Shown: positions 25,574 to 34,718 of the stretch, piece after piece
Layout: each line of letters starts with the position of its first letter
Position numbering within the stretch: position 1 is the first letter of the stretch
NCBI GenBank assembly: GCA_016872555.1
Contig: VGZO01000016.1
Span: 1-64,000, forward strand
Direction: 5' to 3'
Length of the DNA: 64,000 bases
From: Planctomycetota bacterium
GTDB lineage: Bacteria; Planctomycetota; Planctomycetia; Pirellulales; UBA1268
Notes under the pieces: model-generated
Databases searched by the model: none
The model's input: only the letters and a program-made list of their open reading frames with translations
What the model was told of the DNA's origin: nothing
Position numbers and translations under genes: made by a program

Positions 25574-27556
25574 TCAGAGGCGCTTCAAATCCCGCTTCGG
25601 CTTCGGCGGAGCGAGCATCCGTTTCTTGTCGTCGCTGGGGGCCGTGGGCACGGGGTTGCCGTTGCCGTCCTGCATCTTCGGGTCTTTGACGCCGGTGTGC
25701 GACTCCGTCCACCGGTATCCGAGTGGGACGCGGAGCTCCTCGGTCGCCACCAGCGCCCAGGGCGTGCCGTCGTGCTCGGCGACGACGCGCTCGAGCAGCT
25801 CACGGGCCTGCTTGGCAAGCTTCTCCGTCTGCGAGCCGACGCTGACCTCGTCACTCGGCTCGAGCGTCCAGGTGTCGCTCCGCGCGTCCTTGAACTTCAT
25901 CCCCAGCTTCGCCTGGGCGAGCATCTGGTTGTAGGCATCGGTGCGGACCTTGGCGGCGAGGACGCGGCCGAGCGCGAGATCGAAGGCCGCCTGCCAGCGC
26001 CGCTCCGTCACGGCGGGGCGATCGGGGAGGCCGGCCGACAGCTTGGAATGGAGGTCGTCGACCCGCGGCGCGGTGCGGGCGGCGGTCCGCTGGGCCTCCG
26101 TGAGGAGCTGGGCCAGCGCACCCTCGTCCTGGCGCGGAAAGACCATTCGGGGCGAATCCATCGGGTCGATCTGGGAGGACCGGGCCGCCTCGACCAATGC
26201 CGACTTCGCCTTGTTCCTGCGGATGTCCTGCTCCTGCACGGCGGGGGCCCGGTAGTCGGGTTGGTAAGCGATCATTCCCTGCGGGTCGAAGAAGTAGCGG
26301 AGCTGCGACTGCATCGGCTGGATCATCTGGTTGGTCACCCGGCCGCGCTGGTCGCTGCTGCCGTGGACGCGGAAATAGATCCCTCCGGTGTCCGCGCAGA
26401 GTTTGGAGAGGCGGAACGGGCCGAACCCCGAATCGATCGCCTCGTCGGCGAGACGGTCGGAGCGGATGTGGACGACCTCGGGAAACCCGGTCTCCGGTCC
26501 CTGCTCGATGACCGCCCACTGCTCCCCCTGGTCGTACTTCGGATCGAACTCGACGTACTTCATCCGCACCTCGCGGATCCCGAACGGTGCCGGGACGCCG
26601 ACGACGTACACGGGGATCCCGAGCGTCAGGCAGAGCTTGGTGGCGGCGTCGGCCGTATCGACGTCGTTGCCCACCTCGTCGGTGAACACGACGATCATCA
26701 CGTTGCGCTTCGGCGCCGAGGTCCGGAAGATCCGGGCGGCCTCGGCGGCGGCGCGGACCGCGTGGAACGTCATCTCGACGCCAGACTCGTCGACCGGGAC
26801 GGCGTTGATCGCCTCGATCACCTCGGCGACCTCGGCGGTCGGCTTCGGAGTGAGCAGCTGCACGTCCTTGCCGAACGCGACGACGAGGTTCGACAGCGAC
26901 GGTCGGTTGCGGAGGCTGCGGTTGGCGCCCAGTTCGTCGAACACCCGCGTCAACCGCCCGGCGATCTCCTGGCGCTGGGCCGACAGGCTGACCGAGCGGT
27001 CGAAGACCCAGCAGACCACCGTCGGACGCTGGTCGAGCGACGCGGCGATTTCGGCCGTGAGACGGTCGACGGCGCCGGCGGCACCCGTCGAGGCGACCCC
27101 GGTGGCACCGCGGACCACGATCCTCTCGTCGAACGCCTGGGCGGTGGGCAGGGTGTCGAGCGGCTCGAGTTGCACAGTGCCGGCGACATCGGTCTCGGTC
27201 ACGGGGGTCACCGACACGTCGGCGACGACCGGCGCCAGGGCCTGGGCGACCCCCGCGGACTGATCGAGGCCGGCACCGGCCTCGACGAGGGGTTCGTCGG
27301 CGACCACCATTTCCTCGGGATCGAGCGGCAGCTCATCCTCGACGACGGCCGCCGACTCGATGACCGTGACGGATGGAGCGGGCGCCCCGGGGTCGACGAC
27401 GACCAGCCCCAGCGCCAAAAGCACGATCACATGCACCAGCAGGCTGGTGAGCAGCGCCGGCAGGTCGCCCGAGCGGATCGCCCACGGCGAGGCCGCCCCG
27501 CCGTCCGCCGCAGCGGATCCGGCAGCCATCGTCAGCCGGCTGGTGTGGGTGGCCAC
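25574..27556 (-). CDS. VWA-domain membrane-anchored protein
   Basis: The 660-residue protein has one transmembrane anchor (LLTSLLVHVIVLLALGLVVV, about residues 35-55), an acidic low-complexity stretch and then a von Willebrand A domain. The MIDAS motif DRSVS lies near residue 185 and is followed by VFTDEVGNDVD. The C-terminal half is helical and charged, with many DxxS segments, and ends KPKRDLKRL. VWA domains bind ligands through a metal ion; the partner is unknown. GTG 27556 has AAGGGG upstream. ATG 27529 is an alternative, and a TAGAAT box at 27581-27586 fits either. Confidence 0.75.
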   Translation of the reverse strand: MATHTSRLTMAAGSAAADGGAASPWAIRSGDLPALLTSLLVHVIVLLALGLVVVDPGAPAPSVTVIESAAVVEDELPLDPEEMVVADEPLVEAGAGLDQSAGVAQALAPVVADVSVTPVTETDVAGTVQLEPLDTLPTAQAFDERIVVRGATGVASTGAAGAVDRLTAEIAASLDQRPTVVCWVFDRSVSLSAQRQEIAGRLTRVFDELGANRSLRNRPSLSNLVVAFGKDVQLLTPKPTAEVAEVIEAINAVPVDESGVEMTFHAVRAAAEAARIFRTSAPKRNVMIVVFTDEVGNDVDTADAATKLCLTLGIPVYVVGVPAPFGIREVRMKYVEFDPKYDQGEQWAVIEQGPETGFPEVVHIRSDRLADEAIDSGFGPFRLSKLCADTGGIYFRVHGSSDQRGRVTNQMIQPMQSQLRYFFDPQGMIAYQPDYRAPAVQEQDIRRNKAKSALVEAARSSQIDPMDSPRMVFPRQDEGALAQLLTEAQRTAARTAPRVDDLHSKLSAGLPDRPAVTERRWQAAFDLALGRVLAAKVRTDAYNQMLAQAKLGMKFKDARSDTWTLEPSDEVSVGSQTEKLAKQARELLERVVAEHDGTPWALVATEELRVPLGYRWTESHTGVKDPKMQDGNGNPVPTAPSDDKKRMLAPPKPKRDLKRL

Positions 27557-27877
27557 TGGTCGTCCCCTTGCTTCGCCCCGATTCTAATGGAAATCGCCCA
27601 CTGAAACCGGCTTTCCGCAGTTTTCCCCGCCGGCTGGCCCGGCGCCGCGGACGAGTGGCCACGCCCCTGAGTCGCGACCCTTGACGCTGGCGACGCTTGC
27701 GGGACATTGAAAAAAGGGGAGCGAGCGATCTCCTCGCTGCAGGGCGGCGTCACTCGGCACCCCCGCCCCGGCGGAGAGATTCCGTTCCTCGGCCGCGCTC
27801 CGGGGCGACCGCCGGGCTCCGCCTTCGTCGCTCCACCGCTCCCGGCCGCGATTCTCTCCCCCGTTCACGAGTGCTCC
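27557..27877. other. 321-bp divergent intergenic region
   Basis: It lies between the VWA gene and the hydrolase-like gene. On the minus strand TAGAAT (27586-27581) may be the VWA -10. On the plus strand TTGACG (27681-27686) followed by a weak GACATT (27703-27708, 16 bp later) may drive the hydrolase-like gene. I see no gene in it; an in-frame TTG at 27707 has a non-coding-looking translation. Confidence 0.45.
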
Positions 27878-28951
27878 ATGGCCGATCTCGGCTCCCCTCC
27901 GACCGTCGTTTCCTGGAAGTTCCCCCGCGGATGCCGCGTCGCCTTTCGCCATGCCGCCCACTGGCTGGTGGCCTGGAACGTCATCGCCGGCATCGCCGCA
28001 TCGCAGTCGCCCCCCGCGGCGCCGACACGCCCGGCCACGCCCGCCGTGCCACCCGCGCCGGAGGCGCTCGACCTCGAGACCACCGACGGCGTGAAACTCG
28101 CCGTCTGGCTGTACCGTGCTCCGGACGCCACCGCCTCCGCCACCCCGCGCCCGCGGGGCGCGCCGAAGCCGACGGTGATCCTCGTCCACGACCTCGGCGG
28201 CACCCATGCCTCGGTCGAACCGTTGGCGCTGGCGCTGCAGCGGGCGGGCTGCCATGTCGTGGCCCCCGACCTCCGCGGTCACGGTGACAGCACCGTGCGC
28301 AGCGGTCCGGGAGGCAAGGAGGTCGAAGTGGAGGCGAAGAGCCTGAAGCGCGGTGACCTCGAGGCGATCGCCGCCTCCACCGGGGGAACGGTGCGCGACC
28401 AGGCCAACGCGCGGGGCGACATCGAGACCGTGCGCGACTTCCTCCGCATGCAATCGGGCTGGGATGCCCCCGGCCTCGACCGGCTCGTCGTCATCGGCAT
28501 CGGCACGGGAGCGACGCTCGCCACCCAATGGACCGCCGCTGACGCCTCGTGGCCACCCCTGGCGTCGGGCCCCCAGGGACGCCAGGTCAAGGCCCTGGTG
28601 CTGGTCAGCCCGGCCTGGACACCGCGCGGGTTGCCGATCCTGCCGGCGCTCGGTCAGGAGACTGTGAAACGCGACGTGCCGATCCTGGTTCTCGCCGGGA
28701 GAGCCGACAAGGACGCCCTCCGCGTGTTCGACCAACTCAAGCGCGGCCGCCCCCAGGAGTGGTACGAGCAGCGGACGGGTGCGGGCCCTGCCCAAGCCCC
28801 GAAGCTCGAAAAGCCGGCCGATGCCACGGCCGTGCTGCTCCAGATCGATGCCGACGACTCGGGCGAGAAACTCCTCGCCTCGCGCCGCCCCGACCCGGCG
28901 GAGCTGATCAAGGGGTTTCTCGGAGCGGTCCTGCCACAGCCACGCCCCTGA
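27878..28951 (+). CDS. Alpha/beta-hydrolase-fold protein lacking the nucleophile
   Basis: The 357-residue product has a hydrophobic N-terminal segment (about residues 25-45, a possible signal) and a Pro/Ala linker. The fold then shows VILVHDLGGTHAS (oxyanion loop) and VVAPDLRGHGDS. The position of the nucleophile elbow reads VVIGIGTGATLA: the usual GxSxG is GIGTG, so the catalytic Ser is absent. VPILVLAGRADKDALRVFDQL supplies a possible acid, and no clear catalytic His follows. It is therefore probably a non-hydrolytic member, for example a binding protein. ATG 27878 is chosen as the first Met before the signal. Confidence 0.75.
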   Translation: MADLGSPPTVVSWKFPRGCRVAFRHAAHWLVAWNVIAGIAASQSPPAAPTRPATPAVPPAPEALDLETTDGVKLAVWLYRAPDATASATPRPRGAPKPTVILVHDLGGTHASVEPLALALQRAGCHVVAPDLRGHGDSTVRSGPGGKEVEVEAKSLKRGDLEAIAASTGGTVRDQANARGDIETVRDFLRMQSGWDAPGLDRLVVIGIGTGATLATQWTAADASWPPLASGPQGRQVKALVLVSPAWTPRGLPILPALGQETVKRDVPILVLAGRADKDALRVFDQLKRGRPQEWYEQRTGAGPAQAPKLEKPADATAVLLQIDADDSGEKLLASRRPDPAELIKGFLGAVLPQPRP

Positions 28952-28984
28952 CACGATCGCCGAGCCGGTCGGCCGTCCCGGCGC

Positions 28985-29779
28985 TCAGGGCAGTCGCAGT
29001 TCCGTCCCCGCCGTGAGCAGCGCGGGGGAGCGGACACGGTCGCGATTGGCCTCGAACAGCATCCGCGCGTTGGCCGTGTTGCCGTAGAAGCGCTGGGCCA
29101 GCGATTCGAACGTCTCTCCCGCCGCGACGATCACTCGCGCCGGCCGGCGGGGCGGTGCGATCACCGGGAGCGCGGAGGCTGTGTCACCCGCCGGACTCCA
29201 GGCCGGCGGCAGCCGCAGCGGGATACCGACGGGCAACAGCGCCGGATCGGTGATCCGGTCGCGGTTCGCGGCGAGGATCGCACCCGCGGCACCAGGATGG
29301 CCGTAGACACGGACCGCGATCGTCGTCAGGTCGTCGCCATCGCGCACGAAGTCGCTGGCCACGGCCGCGGGACGCTGGAGCGCGGCCGCGGCGGGCACCG
29401 CGGCCGTGGGGGCCTGCCCCGCCGGGGGCGCGACATCGAGCAGGGGTGGCGGCGGAAGGGCGAGCGTCGAGCGGTACGCCATGCCGAGCGTGGGTGCCCC
29501 GGATGGCGGTGACACCGCAGGAAGCGGCACGGGGGGCGGCAACGCCGGCGCTGGCGGAGCCGCGACGGGAACGGCCGCGGGAGACGGAGCTGGCGGCGGT
29601 GCCGCGTCGGGAATCACGTGCCCCGGCGGCGGGTTGGCCACGTGCCCATCGGCGCTGACCGTCGCCAGGAGCGGAGCATCCAGCGCGACGAGGCCCTGGA
29701 TCCGGGGTGCCGCCACGGCGGTTCCCAGCGCCACGAGGGCCACCCCCCCAGCCACGCGAACTCCCCGCAACACGCCCAC
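28985..29779 (-). CDS. LysM-repeat protein, membrane-anchored
   Basis: The 264-residue product has a short N-terminus, one hydrophobic anchor (VAGGVALVALGTAVAA), about 100 residues of Pro/Ala-rich linker and two LysM domains. The first is VRDGDDLTTIAVRVYGHP...PLRLP, near residues 155-205; the second is IVAAGETFESLAQRFYGNT...TELRLP, at the C-terminus. LysM binds N-acetylglucosamine polymers, so the protein probably contacts the cell wall. GTG 29779 was chosen because GGAGG lies 8 nt upstream. GTG 29827 and 29845 are alternatives without such a site. It follows secDF by 101 bp in the same direction. Confidence 0.8.
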   Translation of the reverse strand: MGVLRGVRVAGGVALVALGTAVAAPRIQGLVALDAPLLATVSADGHVANPPPGHVIPDAAPPPAPSPAAVPVAAPPAPALPPPVPLPAVSPPSGAPTLGMAYRSTLALPPPPLLDVAPPAGQAPTAAVPAAAALQRPAAVASDFVRDGDDLTTIAVRVYGHPGAAGAILAANRDRITDPALLPVGIPLRLPPAWSPAGDTASALPVIAPPRRPARVIVAAGETFESLAQRFYGNTANARMLFEANRDRVRSPALLTAGTELRLP

Positions 29780-29880
29780 GTTGGCATCCTCCGCCGCGGG
29801 CGCCGGGAACCAGGTCCACGGCGCCACCCCGCAAGGATACCCCACGGTTGGCGACCGGCTGGCCGATGCGTCGTGTCTCG

Positions 29881-32800
29881 TCAGGTCGCCCGGGCGGCCG
29901 ACCGCATCGCTGCCGGCTTCTCGGCGCCGGCGAACCGCTCCTGCAGCCAGAGCACGATCGGCGATGCGATGTACACCGTGCTGTAGGTGCCGGTGATCAC
30001 CCCGACGAGCATCGTGAACGCGAACGCGTGGATTCCCTGGCCACCGAACAGGTACAGGACCAGCGTCGCCACGAGGACCGTGCCGGACGTGAGGATCGTA
30101 CGGCCAAGGGTCTGGTTGACGGCCTTGTCGACCATCGCGGCGGTGACGAACGGCTGCTTTCCGCGCAATTCGCGGAGACGGTCGAAGATCACGATGGTGT
30201 CGTTGATCGAGAAGCCGACGATCGTCAGCAACGCGGCCACGACGTCGAGGCTGATCTTGAAGTCGTCGACGAGCGCCCAGCCGAGGAACGGCGACACGAA
30301 CCGGCTCAGCGCCAGGCAAGCGATCGCCACGAGCACGTCGTGGATCAGGGCGACGACGGCGGCCACGCCGAAGGCGACGTTCTGGAACCGCAGCCAGACG
30401 TAGAGCACGATCATGACCAGGCTGGCGAGCATCGCGTAGACGGCCATCACCTTGGCGTTGCCGGCGACCTTGCCACCGATCGAATTGGCCGACAGGTACA
30501 CCGGGGTGTCGGCGAGCTGGCTGGCGACGGTGTCGAGGGCCTTGCGGGTCGTCTCGGCGTCGAGCGACGTCTCGAGGCTCCACGACTCGGCCGGGCGGTT
30601 GGCACCGCTCGCCCCGGGGGAATCGATGCGGAATGCCGCCCCCGCCGACCCGACGGCGGTCAGCGCCTGCTCGATCGTCGCCTCGAGCGTGGGGCGGTTG
30701 ATCCGCTCGGGGAACGAGAGCGAGACGGCCGTCGGGAGGGCCGCGGCGGCCTCGCCGTCGGTGGACCGCGTCTTGATTTCCCCGTACTGCATCGAATAGG
30801 TGAGCAGCCTGCCCGGAAAGGCGTCGCGGAGGGTCTTCTCGACCTCGCCTTCAACGCCGCCGCTCCTGCGCAGCGACGTGTCGACCTTGTACCGGCTCCC
30901 GGGGGCGGCGTCGGCCGTGGTGACGGCGCTGACGGCGACGTCAGGCAACCCCGACACCGCCTGCCGCACCGCGGCCACGTCGAGCTCCTGCCCCGGCTTG
31001 AACGCCAACTGGACGCTCGTCCCCCCGGTGAAGTCGATGTCGAACAGCCCCTGGCCGCGCTGCCAGGCCGCGGCGAGCCCGAGGAGGATGAACGCCGTCG
31101 AGCCGATGATCGCCGGCTTCATCCAGGCGACGAACGGGAACGCCGTCTCCCCGAAGATCCGTCCCATGTTGAGCCGCTTGATCCACCGGCAGCGCTCCGC
31201 GAGGTCGAACACCACCCGTGCGCAGAACACCGCGGTGAACAGGTTGAGTGCGAGGCCCAGGATCAGCGTCACGGCGAATCCCTTGAGCTGGTCGGTGCCG
31301 ATCGAGAACAGCACGACACCGGTGATCAACGTCGTCAGATTCGAGTCGACGATCGTCGAAAAGGCGCGTTGGAAGCCGTTGCGGATCGCCGTCCGCAGCG
31401 AAGCCCCGCGCTGCTGCTCCTCGCGCATCCGCTCGTAGATCAGCACGTTGGCATCGACGGCCATGCCGACCGAAAGCACCAATCCGGCCAACCCGGCGAG
31501 GGTGAACGCCGCCTTGATCGAGATCATCACGGCGACGACCAGGAGGATGTTGAGGAGCACGGCGATGTCGGCGACGAAACCGGAGAACCGGTAGTACGCG
31601 AGCATGAACGCCAGCACCAGCGCCGTGGCCATGATCATCGCCAGCGCGCCGGACCGGATCGTGTCGGCACCGAGCTGCGGGCTGATCGTCTGCTCGCTGA
31701 TCGGCTCGCTCTGCAAGGCTGCCGGCAGGCTGCCCGCGTTGAGGACGCCGACGAGGAAATCGATGTCCGACTTGCTGAAATCCCCGGTGATCTGCCCATT
31801 GGAGCTGATCGCCTCGCGGATCCGCGGCGCCGAGAGCAGGACGTCGTCGAGCACGATGCCCAGGCGGCTCTCGAGACCGTTGGCCGGGTTGGGGAGGTTG
31901 CTGCCCGTCAGCTGGTTGAACAGCGTCGCCCCGGCGGTGTTGAAGGCGAAGTTGACGCACGGCCGCAGGCTCTGGTCGAGGCTCGACAAGGCGCGGACCA
32001 AGTAGCCGCCGTTGACGTTGAACGGATCGATCACGACGAGGACTTCGGTGGTGCCGTCGGGCCCGGGACGCGTCACCAGCCCCTCGGCCTCGAGTTTGTC
32101 GGTGTCGAGACGGATCCACCGCCCCCGGGGCTTGCCACCGTCGAGGACCGTCGTGCCGGGCGTACGCGACAGCTCGATGACGCGACCGTGTCCCGGATCG
32201 AGCGGGTTGGCCGTGATCCGGAACTCGAGCACGCCGGCGCTCGACACGATCCGCTTGACGAGCTCGACCTCCTTTGGATCCACCTCGGGCACGATGACCT
32301 CGATCTGATCGAGGCCGAAGCGCCGCACCGTGACCTCTTTTTGTCCGCCCGGGTTGACGCGGCGGCTGACCGCGGCGACGAGCTTGTCCATGTCGATCGA
32401 GTCGATCTGGCCGCCGATGTCGAACAGGACGGCATCGCCTGAACCCCGAGCCGCCGAGGGAGCCAGCTTCATGTCGCCGAAATCGATCGCGGCGACCTCG
32501 TCGAGCAGCGCTTGCCGAGCTGCCGGATCGGCGCTGCCGAGGCGGACGGCGATCCGGCCATCGGCGGTCCGCTCCACGCCCCCTCCCTCGCGCCGGGAGA
32601 CGAGCGGCTGGATCCGCGCGATGCACTCGTCGACACGCCCCGCGATCTGCTTGGAACGGTCGATCTCGTAGACGAGGATCAGGCCTCCCTTGAGATCGAT
32701 TCCCAGCCGCGGCGGCCAGCCGAGGGCCACGATCACGGCACCGGCGGCGGTCGCCACCAGCACCGCGGCGATCCTCGCCCACATGTCACTGACGCGGAGT

Positions 32801-32955
32801 TGTTTGGCGAGCAGCCAGGCGACGAACGTCGGCACGACGATCACGCCGAGGGTCAGCAGCCAACTCATCCAGCCGTCCTGCCACCATTCTGACGCGGGAA
32901 GCGCGGCCGACGCGGCCTGGGCGAGGACGGGAAGAGACGCCGAAAGCATGTGCAT
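29881..32955 (-). CDS. secDF: Fused SecD-SecF protein translocase subunit
   Basis: A 1024-residue membrane protein that uses the proton gradient to pull proteins out of the SecYEG channel. The N-terminal half is SecD: a first membrane segment, the GIDLKGGLILVYEID motif, a P1 domain and a six-helix bundle. The second half is SecF, with DFTGGTSVQLAFK and then its own bundle containing SINDTIVIFDRLRE. Fusion of SecD and SecF in one chain is known in several phyla. Start MHML at 32955 leaves a short hydrophobic leader. It lies 33 bp after yajC in the classic tgt-yajC-secDF order. Confidence 0.95.
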   Translation of the reverse strand: MHMLSASLPVLAQAASAALPASEWWQDGWMSWLLTLGVIVVPTFVAWLLAKQLRVSDMWARIAAVLVATAAGAVIVALGWPPRLGIDLKGGLILVYEIDRSKQIAGRVDECIARIQPLVSRREGGGVERTADGRIAVRLGSADPAARQALLDEVAAIDFGDMKLAPSAARGSGDAVLFDIGGQIDSIDMDKLVAAVSRRVNPGGQKEVTVRRFGLDQIEVIVPEVDPKEVELVKRIVSSAGVLEFRITANPLDPGHGRVIELSRTPGTTVLDGGKPRGRWIRLDTDKLEAEGLVTRPGPDGTTEVLVVIDPFNVNGGYLVRALSSLDQSLRPCVNFAFNTAGATLFNQLTGSNLPNPANGLESRLGIVLDDVLLSAPRIREAISSNGQITGDFSKSDIDFLVGVLNAGSLPAALQSEPISEQTISPQLGADTIRSGALAMIMATALVLAFMLAYYRFSGFVADIAVLLNILLVVAVMISIKAAFTLAGLAGLVLSVGMAVDANVLIYERMREEQQRGASLRTAIRNGFQRAFSTIVDSNLTTLITGVVLFSIGTDQLKGFAVTLILGLALNLFTAVFCARVVFDLAERCRWIKRLNMGRIFGETAFPFVAWMKPAIIGSTAFILLGLAAAWQRGQGLFDIDFTGGTSVQLAFKPGQELDVAAVRQAVSGLPDVAVSAVTTADAAPGSRYKVDTSLRRSGGVEGEVEKTLRDAFPGRLLTYSMQYGEIKTRSTDGEAAAALPTAVSLSFPERINRPTLEATIEQALTAVGSAGAAFRIDSPGASGANRPAESWSLETSLDAETTRKALDTVASQLADTPVYLSANSIGGKVAGNAKVMAVYAMLASLVMIVLYVWLRFQNVAFGVAAVVALIHDVLVAIACLALSRFVSPFLGWALVDDFKISLDVVAALLTIVGFSINDTIVIFDRLRELRGKQPFVTAAMVDKAVNQTLGRTILTSGTVLVATLVLYLFGGQGIHAFAFTMLVGVITGTYSTVYIASPIVLWLQERFAGAEKPAAMRSAARAT

Positions 32956-32988
32956 GGAATGGGTTCCGCTGGACGGCCGCGGCCGGGA

Positions 32989-33408
32989 TCAATCCCCGGC
33001 GGCGACCCCGGCCTCGGAGGCGTCGAGCACCCGGGCGATGCTCGACAGGGTCACCGTGATCTTCACCGACCCGGAATCATCGACCTTGAGCGTGACCCGT
33101 TGCCCGTCGCGATCGACGTTGGCCACGGTGCCGTAGATCCCCGCGCTGGTGAGCACGCGGTCGTTCTTCTTGAGCCCCCCGAGGAGCCGATCCTGCTTCT
33201 TCTGCCGTTCCTGCTCGGGGCGCAGCACCATGAACCAGCCGAGCAGCAGGATCAGGGGGAGCGTGACCCACGGGAAGACCTGCTCGGCAACCCCACCCGG
33301 TGGTGCGGCCCCGGCAGGGGCATCGGCCGGGGCGGCCACCTGGCAGACGAGGCCGGCGACGCCGCCGACGGGCAGGGGGGTCAACGGCAGGACGACGGAT
33401 GGCGGCAT
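32989..33408 (-). CDS. yajC: Preprotein translocase subunit YajC
   Basis: The 139-residue product has one membrane segment (WVTLPLILLLGWFMVL) followed directly by RPEQERQKKQDRLLGGLKKNDRVLTSAGIYGTVANVDRDG, the YajC signature. YajC binds SecDF and is part of the holotranslocon. The 40 residues before the membrane segment are Pro/Ala-rich. ATG 33408 is the first Met before the segment. It lies between tgt and secDF, as in most bacteria. Confidence 0.93.
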   Translation of the reverse strand: MPPSVVLPLTPLPVGGVAGLVCQVAAPADAPAGAAPPGGVAEQVFPWVTLPLILLLGWFMVLRPEQERQKKQDRLLGGLKKNDRVLTSAGIYGTVANVDRDGQRVTLKVDDSGSVKITVTLSSIARVLDASEAGVAAGD

Positions 33409-33575
33409 GACAGGGTGCCGACCGGCATCACGCCGGCGATTCGGAACGATTTCGAGAGGAAAACCGCTCAATGTAGTGGTCGAGACGCACGTCGGACAAG
33501 CCCGCCGCGGTGCCGACGGGAAAGGGGCGTGTGGCGGATCGGGCGGGGCGATCGCCATCGGCAGTCCGACGGCCT

Positions 33576-34709
33576 TCACCCCGCCGTGTTGGGCTCACCG
33601 GCCCCACCGGGCTCGAGGAGGGAGAGCAGCCGGTCGTGCTCCGCCTCGAACCGGTCGGCGACGATCGCCCCCCGTAACCGGGCGACGAGCCGCTGGTAGA
33701 AGGTCAGGTTGTGGATCGACAGGAGGATCGGGCCGAGCATCTCGCCGGCTTGGAACAGGTGCCGCAGGTAGCCGCGCCCGTGGCGGCAAGCGGCGCACGG
33801 GCAGTCTTCCTCGATCGGCTGCTCGTCGCGTGTGTGGCGGGCGTTGCGCAGCCTGATCTCGCCGTGGGACGTGAACGCCAGGGCATTGCGGCCGCAGCGC
33901 GTCGGCAGTACGCAATCGAACATGTCGATCCCGGCGGCGACGGCGGCCACGATGTCGGCCGGTTTGCCGACCCCCATCAGATAGCGCGGGCGGTCCGCGG
34001 GAAGGTGGGGCACCGTCGCCGCGAGCGTCGTGCGCATCGCCTCCGGGCCCTCCCCGACCGACAGGCCGCCGACGGCGTATCCGGGGAGGTCGAGGTCACG
34101 GAGGCGGGCGGCGCTCTCGGCACGGAGGTCGGCCTCCAGGCCCCCCTGGACGATCCCGAACAGCGCTTGATCGGCGCGGCGTTTGGCGGCGCGGCAGCGC
34201 TCGGCCCAGTGCAGTGAACGGCGCATCGCGTCGGCCACCACCCCGTGGTCGGCAGGCAGCGCGATCACGTGGTCGAGCTGCATGATGATGTCGGCGCCGA
34301 GCGCCTCCTGGATGCGGACGGCCTCTTCGGGAGTCAGGTCGATCGCCCGTCCGTCGACGTGTGAGCGGAACACGGCACCGGCATCGGTCACCCGCACCTG
34401 GCGCGCCAGGCTGAACACCTGGAAACCGCCGCTGTCGGTCAGTGTCGGGCCACGCCAGCCCATGAACCGCGCCAGGCCGCCGGCAGCGGCGACGATCTCT
34501 TCGCCCGGGCGGAGGTGGAGGTGGTAGGTGTTGGCCAGGACCATGCCGGCGCCGGTCTCGGTGACGCGGCCGATGTCGACCCCCTTCACCGTGGCGGCGG
34601 TGCCCACCGGCATGAACAGCGGCGTCGGGACGACGCCGTGCGGCGTCGAGAGCACACCCGCCCGGGCGCGAGCGGACGTGGCTTCGATCCGGAGGTGAAC
34701 AGGGCCCAT
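33576..34709 (-). CDS. tgt: Queuine tRNA-ribosyltransferase
   Basis: A 377-residue enzyme that exchanges G34 for preQ1 in tRNAs with GUN anticodons. [10 protein letters not shown] carries the general-acid Asp, [12 protein letters not shown] and MFDCVLPTR the nucleophilic Asp, and the zinc site [16 protein letters not shown] is complete (three Cys and a His). Length and order match the bacterial enzyme. It begins 9 bp before the end of ugd, in the same direction, and starts the tgt-yajC-secDF operon. Confidence 0.96.
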   Translation of the reverse strand: MGPVHLRIEATSARARAGVLSTPHGVVPTPLFMPVGTAATVKGVDIGRVTETGAGMVLANTYHLHLRPGEEIVAAAGGLARFMGWRGPTLTDSGGFQVFSLARQVRVTDAGAVFRSHVDGRAIDLTPEEAVRIQEALGADIIMQLDHVIALPADHGVVADAMRRSLHWAERCRAAKRRADQALFGIVQGGLEADLRAESAARLRDLDLPGYAVGGLSVGEGPEAMRTTLAATVPHLPADRPRYLMGVGKPADIVAAVAAGIDMFDCVLPTRCGRNALAFTSHGEIRLRNARHTRDEQPIEEDCPCAACRHGRGYLRHLFQAGEMLGPILLSIHNLTFYQRLVARLRGAIVADRFEAEHDRLLSLLEPGGAGEPNTAG

Positions 34710-34718
34710 CGGCGGGCC

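Noticed and set aside
27707-27877. N-terminal extension of the hydrolase-like gene from TTG 27707
   Set aside because: The translation is low-complexity and would put the hydrophobic segment about 80 residues in.
29707-32442. 911-codon open frame opposite secDF
   Set aside because: Low-complexity charged translation mirroring secDF codons; secDF carries all the family motifs.
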